The translations under genes were made by a program, and so were the position numbers. Below, piece after piece: positions 54,166 through 55,559 of a stretch of DNA of 55,559 nucleotides (positions are counted from its first letter, which is position 1; the number at the start of each line of letters is the position of its first letter). The stretch covers positions 1-55,559 of the forward strand of contig JADCEL010000096.1 in the NCBI GenBank assembly GCA_020250125.1. Reading direction: 5' to 3'. The notes beneath the pieces are model-generated. The model ran no database searches and was not told the DNA's origin. It worked only from the letters and a program-made list of their open reading frames with translations. The DNA is from Rhodobacter sp. (lineage in GTDB: Bacteria; Pseudomonadota; Alphaproteobacteria; Rhodobacterales; Rhodobacteraceae).

Positions 54166-55341
54166 GTGCCAAACATTCCCCTGACCTTCTACGAGTTCTT
54201 CGCAGGGGGTGGGATGGCGCGTGCCGGGCTTGGACCAGGGTGGCACTGCTCTTTTGCGAACGATTTCAGTCCCTCGAAAGCGTCTTCCTATACGGAAAAC
54301 TGGGGTGCGGACCATTTCGTCTTGTGTGATGTGGCCCGGGTTAAACCGGCGCAGTTGCCGGGGCGGGCCGCATTGGCATGGGCATCGTTCCCCTGTCAGG
54401 ATCTTTCGCTGGCAGGAGCATATGCCGGGTTGGGCGGAAGCGGCGACAGGATGACCCGATCAGGGGCTTTCTGGCATTTCTGGTCCGTGATGAAGGCGCT
54501 GCTGCAAGAGGGCCGCAAGCCAAAGACAATTGTGTTGGAGAACGTCTGCGGCGCGCTCACGTCCCGCGCTGGTGCAGATTTCGTCGCGATCTGTAACGCT
54601 TTCGCCGAAAGCGGGTATCGCTTTGGCGCAGTTGTAATAGACGCGGCACACTTTGTGCCACAAAGTCGGCCTCGCGTTTTCTTCATGGCGGTGGACGCCT
54701 TGGTGCCGGTCCCCGTCGGCTTGATGCGGGGCAGCCCATCGTCCCTTTGGCACCCGGCAGCGCTGATCCGGGCGCAGGGCACCTTAACGGGTCACGCCAA
54801 AGAAAGCTGGCTGTGGTGGAACCTGCCGAACCCGCCGGCACGGAACGCAAATCTTGCCGATCTCATCGAAGCTTCACCAACTGATGTGCGCTGGCATTCG
54901 CCTGATGAAACCGGGCGTCTGCTGTCGATGATGTCAGACGTGAACCGTTTGAAGGTCAGGAACGCACAGCGGGTCGGCGGGCGTGTGGTTGGCGCGGTGT
55001 ACAGGCGGACGCGGCCCAACGGCAACGGTGTGAAGCGCCAACGCGCAGAAGTTCGTTTCGACGGAATGGCGGGCTGCCTTCGAACCCCCGGTGGGGGGTC
55101 AAGCCGCCAGACAATTGTCGTGATCGAAAATGGCTGCATCCGCAGCAGGCTTCTTTCCTCACGCGAACTGGCGCGCCTGATGGGGTTGCCGGACAGTTAC
55201 AGAATGCCTTCACGCTACAACGAAGCTTATCATCTGGCGGGCGATGGTGTCTGCGTCGGCGTCGTTCGCTTTCTTGCGGAAAGTGTGTTGGAGCCGCTTG
55301 CAGGCGCACACCAAGACCCGCACAGCATCGCTGCGGAATAG
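54166..55341 (+). CDS. DNA (cytosine-5) methyltransferase
   Basis: 391 residues from the GTG at 54166, which has GAGG six bases upstream; an ATG at 54151 lacks a ribosome site. Motif I TFYEFFAGGGMARAGL, motif IV ASFPCQDLSL with catalytic Cys77, motif VI VLENVCGAL, motif VIII VPQSRPRVFFM, motifs IX/X RELARLMGLPDSY and GDGVCVGVVRFLAE. All catalytic motifs are intact, so it should be active. The target-recognition region lies at ~190-300. GC and codon use differ from core genes. A GIY-YIG nuclease gene begins seven bases downstream, suggesting a type II restriction-modification pair. Confidence 0.93.
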   Translation: MPNIPLTFYEFFAGGGMARAGLGPGWHCSFANDFSPSKASSYTENWGADHFVLCDVARVKPAQLPGRAALAWASFPCQDLSLAGAYAGLGGSGDRMTRSGAFWHFWSVMKALLQEGRKPKTIVLENVCGALTSRAGADFVAICNAFAESGYRFGAVVIDAAHFVPQSRPRVFFMAVDALVPVPVGLMRGSPSSLWHPAALIRAQGTLTGHAKESWLWWNLPNPPARNANLADLIEASPTDVRWHSPDETGRLLSMMSDVNRLKVRNAQRVGGRVVGAVYRRTRPNGNGVKRQRAEVRFDGMAGCLRTPGGGSSRQTIVVIENGCIRSRLLSSRELARLMGLPDSYRMPSRYNEAYHLAGDGVCVGVVRFLAESVLEPLAGAHQDPHSIAAE

Positions 55342-55348
55342 GGGCTGC

Positions 55349-55444
55349 ATGGCAATTGATCTTGCCTTTCGGCGGAAAGCCGTCCGAACGCTGGTTAACA
55401 GGGTGGGCTGCTATGTTCTGTGCGACCTGGATCAGGTGCCACTG
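55349..55444 (+). pseudogene. GIY-YIG nuclease (putative restriction enzyme) truncated by IS30
   Basis: Starting seven bases after the methyltransferase stop, the frame reads MAIDLAFRRKAVRTLVNRVG then CYVLCDLDQVPL. NRVGCYVLCDLDxVPL is the start of a GIY-YIG domain (GxY in place of GIY), where YVG should follow immediately. Instead the frame enters an IS30-family element and stops at 55480 after 43 codons. The second half of the active-site motif and everything after it are lost here; the remainder may lie beyond the element outside the window. Confidence 0.7.
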
Positions 55445-55445
55445 C

Positions 55446-55559
55446 TTAGATTCCAACTTCAAGTGCAACGGTTGATTTGAAGGCCTCGATTTCTTCGGCC
55501 ATGGCTTCTGCGGGGGTTCTCCAGCCGAGAGTTTTCCTGGGTCGGTTGTTCATCAGGGC
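55446..55559 (-). mobile_element. IS30-family transposase, C-terminal part (element runs off the window)
   Basis: The minus strand encodes MNNRPRKTLGWRTPAEAMAE and ends FKSTVALEVGI before a TAA at 55446-55448. NxRPRKTLGWxTPxE is the C-terminal signature of IS30-family transposases. The element's left end must be at about 55445, immediately after the broken nuclease reading, since the transposase stop almost reaches the junction. The rest lies outside the window. Confidence 0.88.

Overview
The window is chromosomal DNA of a high-GC alphaproteobacterium, most likely a member of the Rhodobacterales (Rhodobacter/Paracoccus relatives). Pointers are the gene neighbourhoods (DUF484-xerC, ruvCAB, mreBCD-mrdA-rodA, cupin-leuA), a phosphatidylcholine synthase, an FeS-type bacterial cryptochrome/photolyase, DUF1127 and DUF475 proteins, and a 3'-end sequence element familiar from that order. 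I found no rRNA, tRNA or CRISPR array.

Layout, left to right. 1-265 is one copy of a long, highly structured GC-rich repeat that runs into the 3' end of a leucine-rich-repeat/TIR protein (258-2591). 2752-4741 is a bicarbonate-uptake set: SbtA-type Na+/bicarbonate permease, PII-like SbtB partner and beta-carbonic anhydrase. 5336-6192 holds transposase debris. 6193-12900 is housekeeping (DUF475/TerC protein, pcs, xerC-DUF484, transaldolase-like aldolase, priA). 13051-14404 is a lower-GC three-gene island that reads as a toxin-antitoxin-chaperone (TAC) module: a RelE/HigB-like toxin, a Xre-type antitoxin and a SecB-like chaperone, behind two palindromes.

14414-24889 is core genome: an EamA transporter, prmA, DUF1127, ruvCAB, a cation diffusion facilitator, an SH3 protein, a 2-hydroxyacid dehydrogenase, efp and epmA (divergent), and a UDP-sugar epimerase. 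25005-30264 is a four-gene minus-strand operon (glutamine-synthetase-like ligase, aldehyde dehydrogenase, iron alcohol dehydrogenase, FAD amine/amino acid oxidoreductase) that looks like gamma-glutamylated amine or amino-alcohol catabolism. 30505-38048 holds an EamA transporter, ghrA and the rod-shape cluster rodA-mrdA-mreD-mreC-mreB. 38409-40528 is leuA, a cupin, and a small upstream ORF with a hairpin.

40686-47470 contains an SDR-photolyase pair, a secreted MORN-repeat protein, nadE, and a secreted endonuclease/exonuclease/phosphatase-fold protein behind a Pho-box-like site. 47471-48734 is a gene-poor block with three more copies of the structured repeat. 48735-53888 carries an SRAP-family protein and an ABC-permease-adaptor export operon. 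The right end (53946-55559) is accessory: an SDR remnant, a cytosine-5 DNA methyltransferase behind a perfect alphaproteobacterial SOS-box match, and a GIY-YIG nuclease gene cut off after about 32 codons by an IS30-family element.

The strongest candidates for further work are the TAC module, the LRR-TIR protein, the methyltransferase/broken nuclease pair, the long structured repeat family, and the leader ORF plus hairpin before cupin-leuA. Everything here comes from reading sequence; no database search was run.
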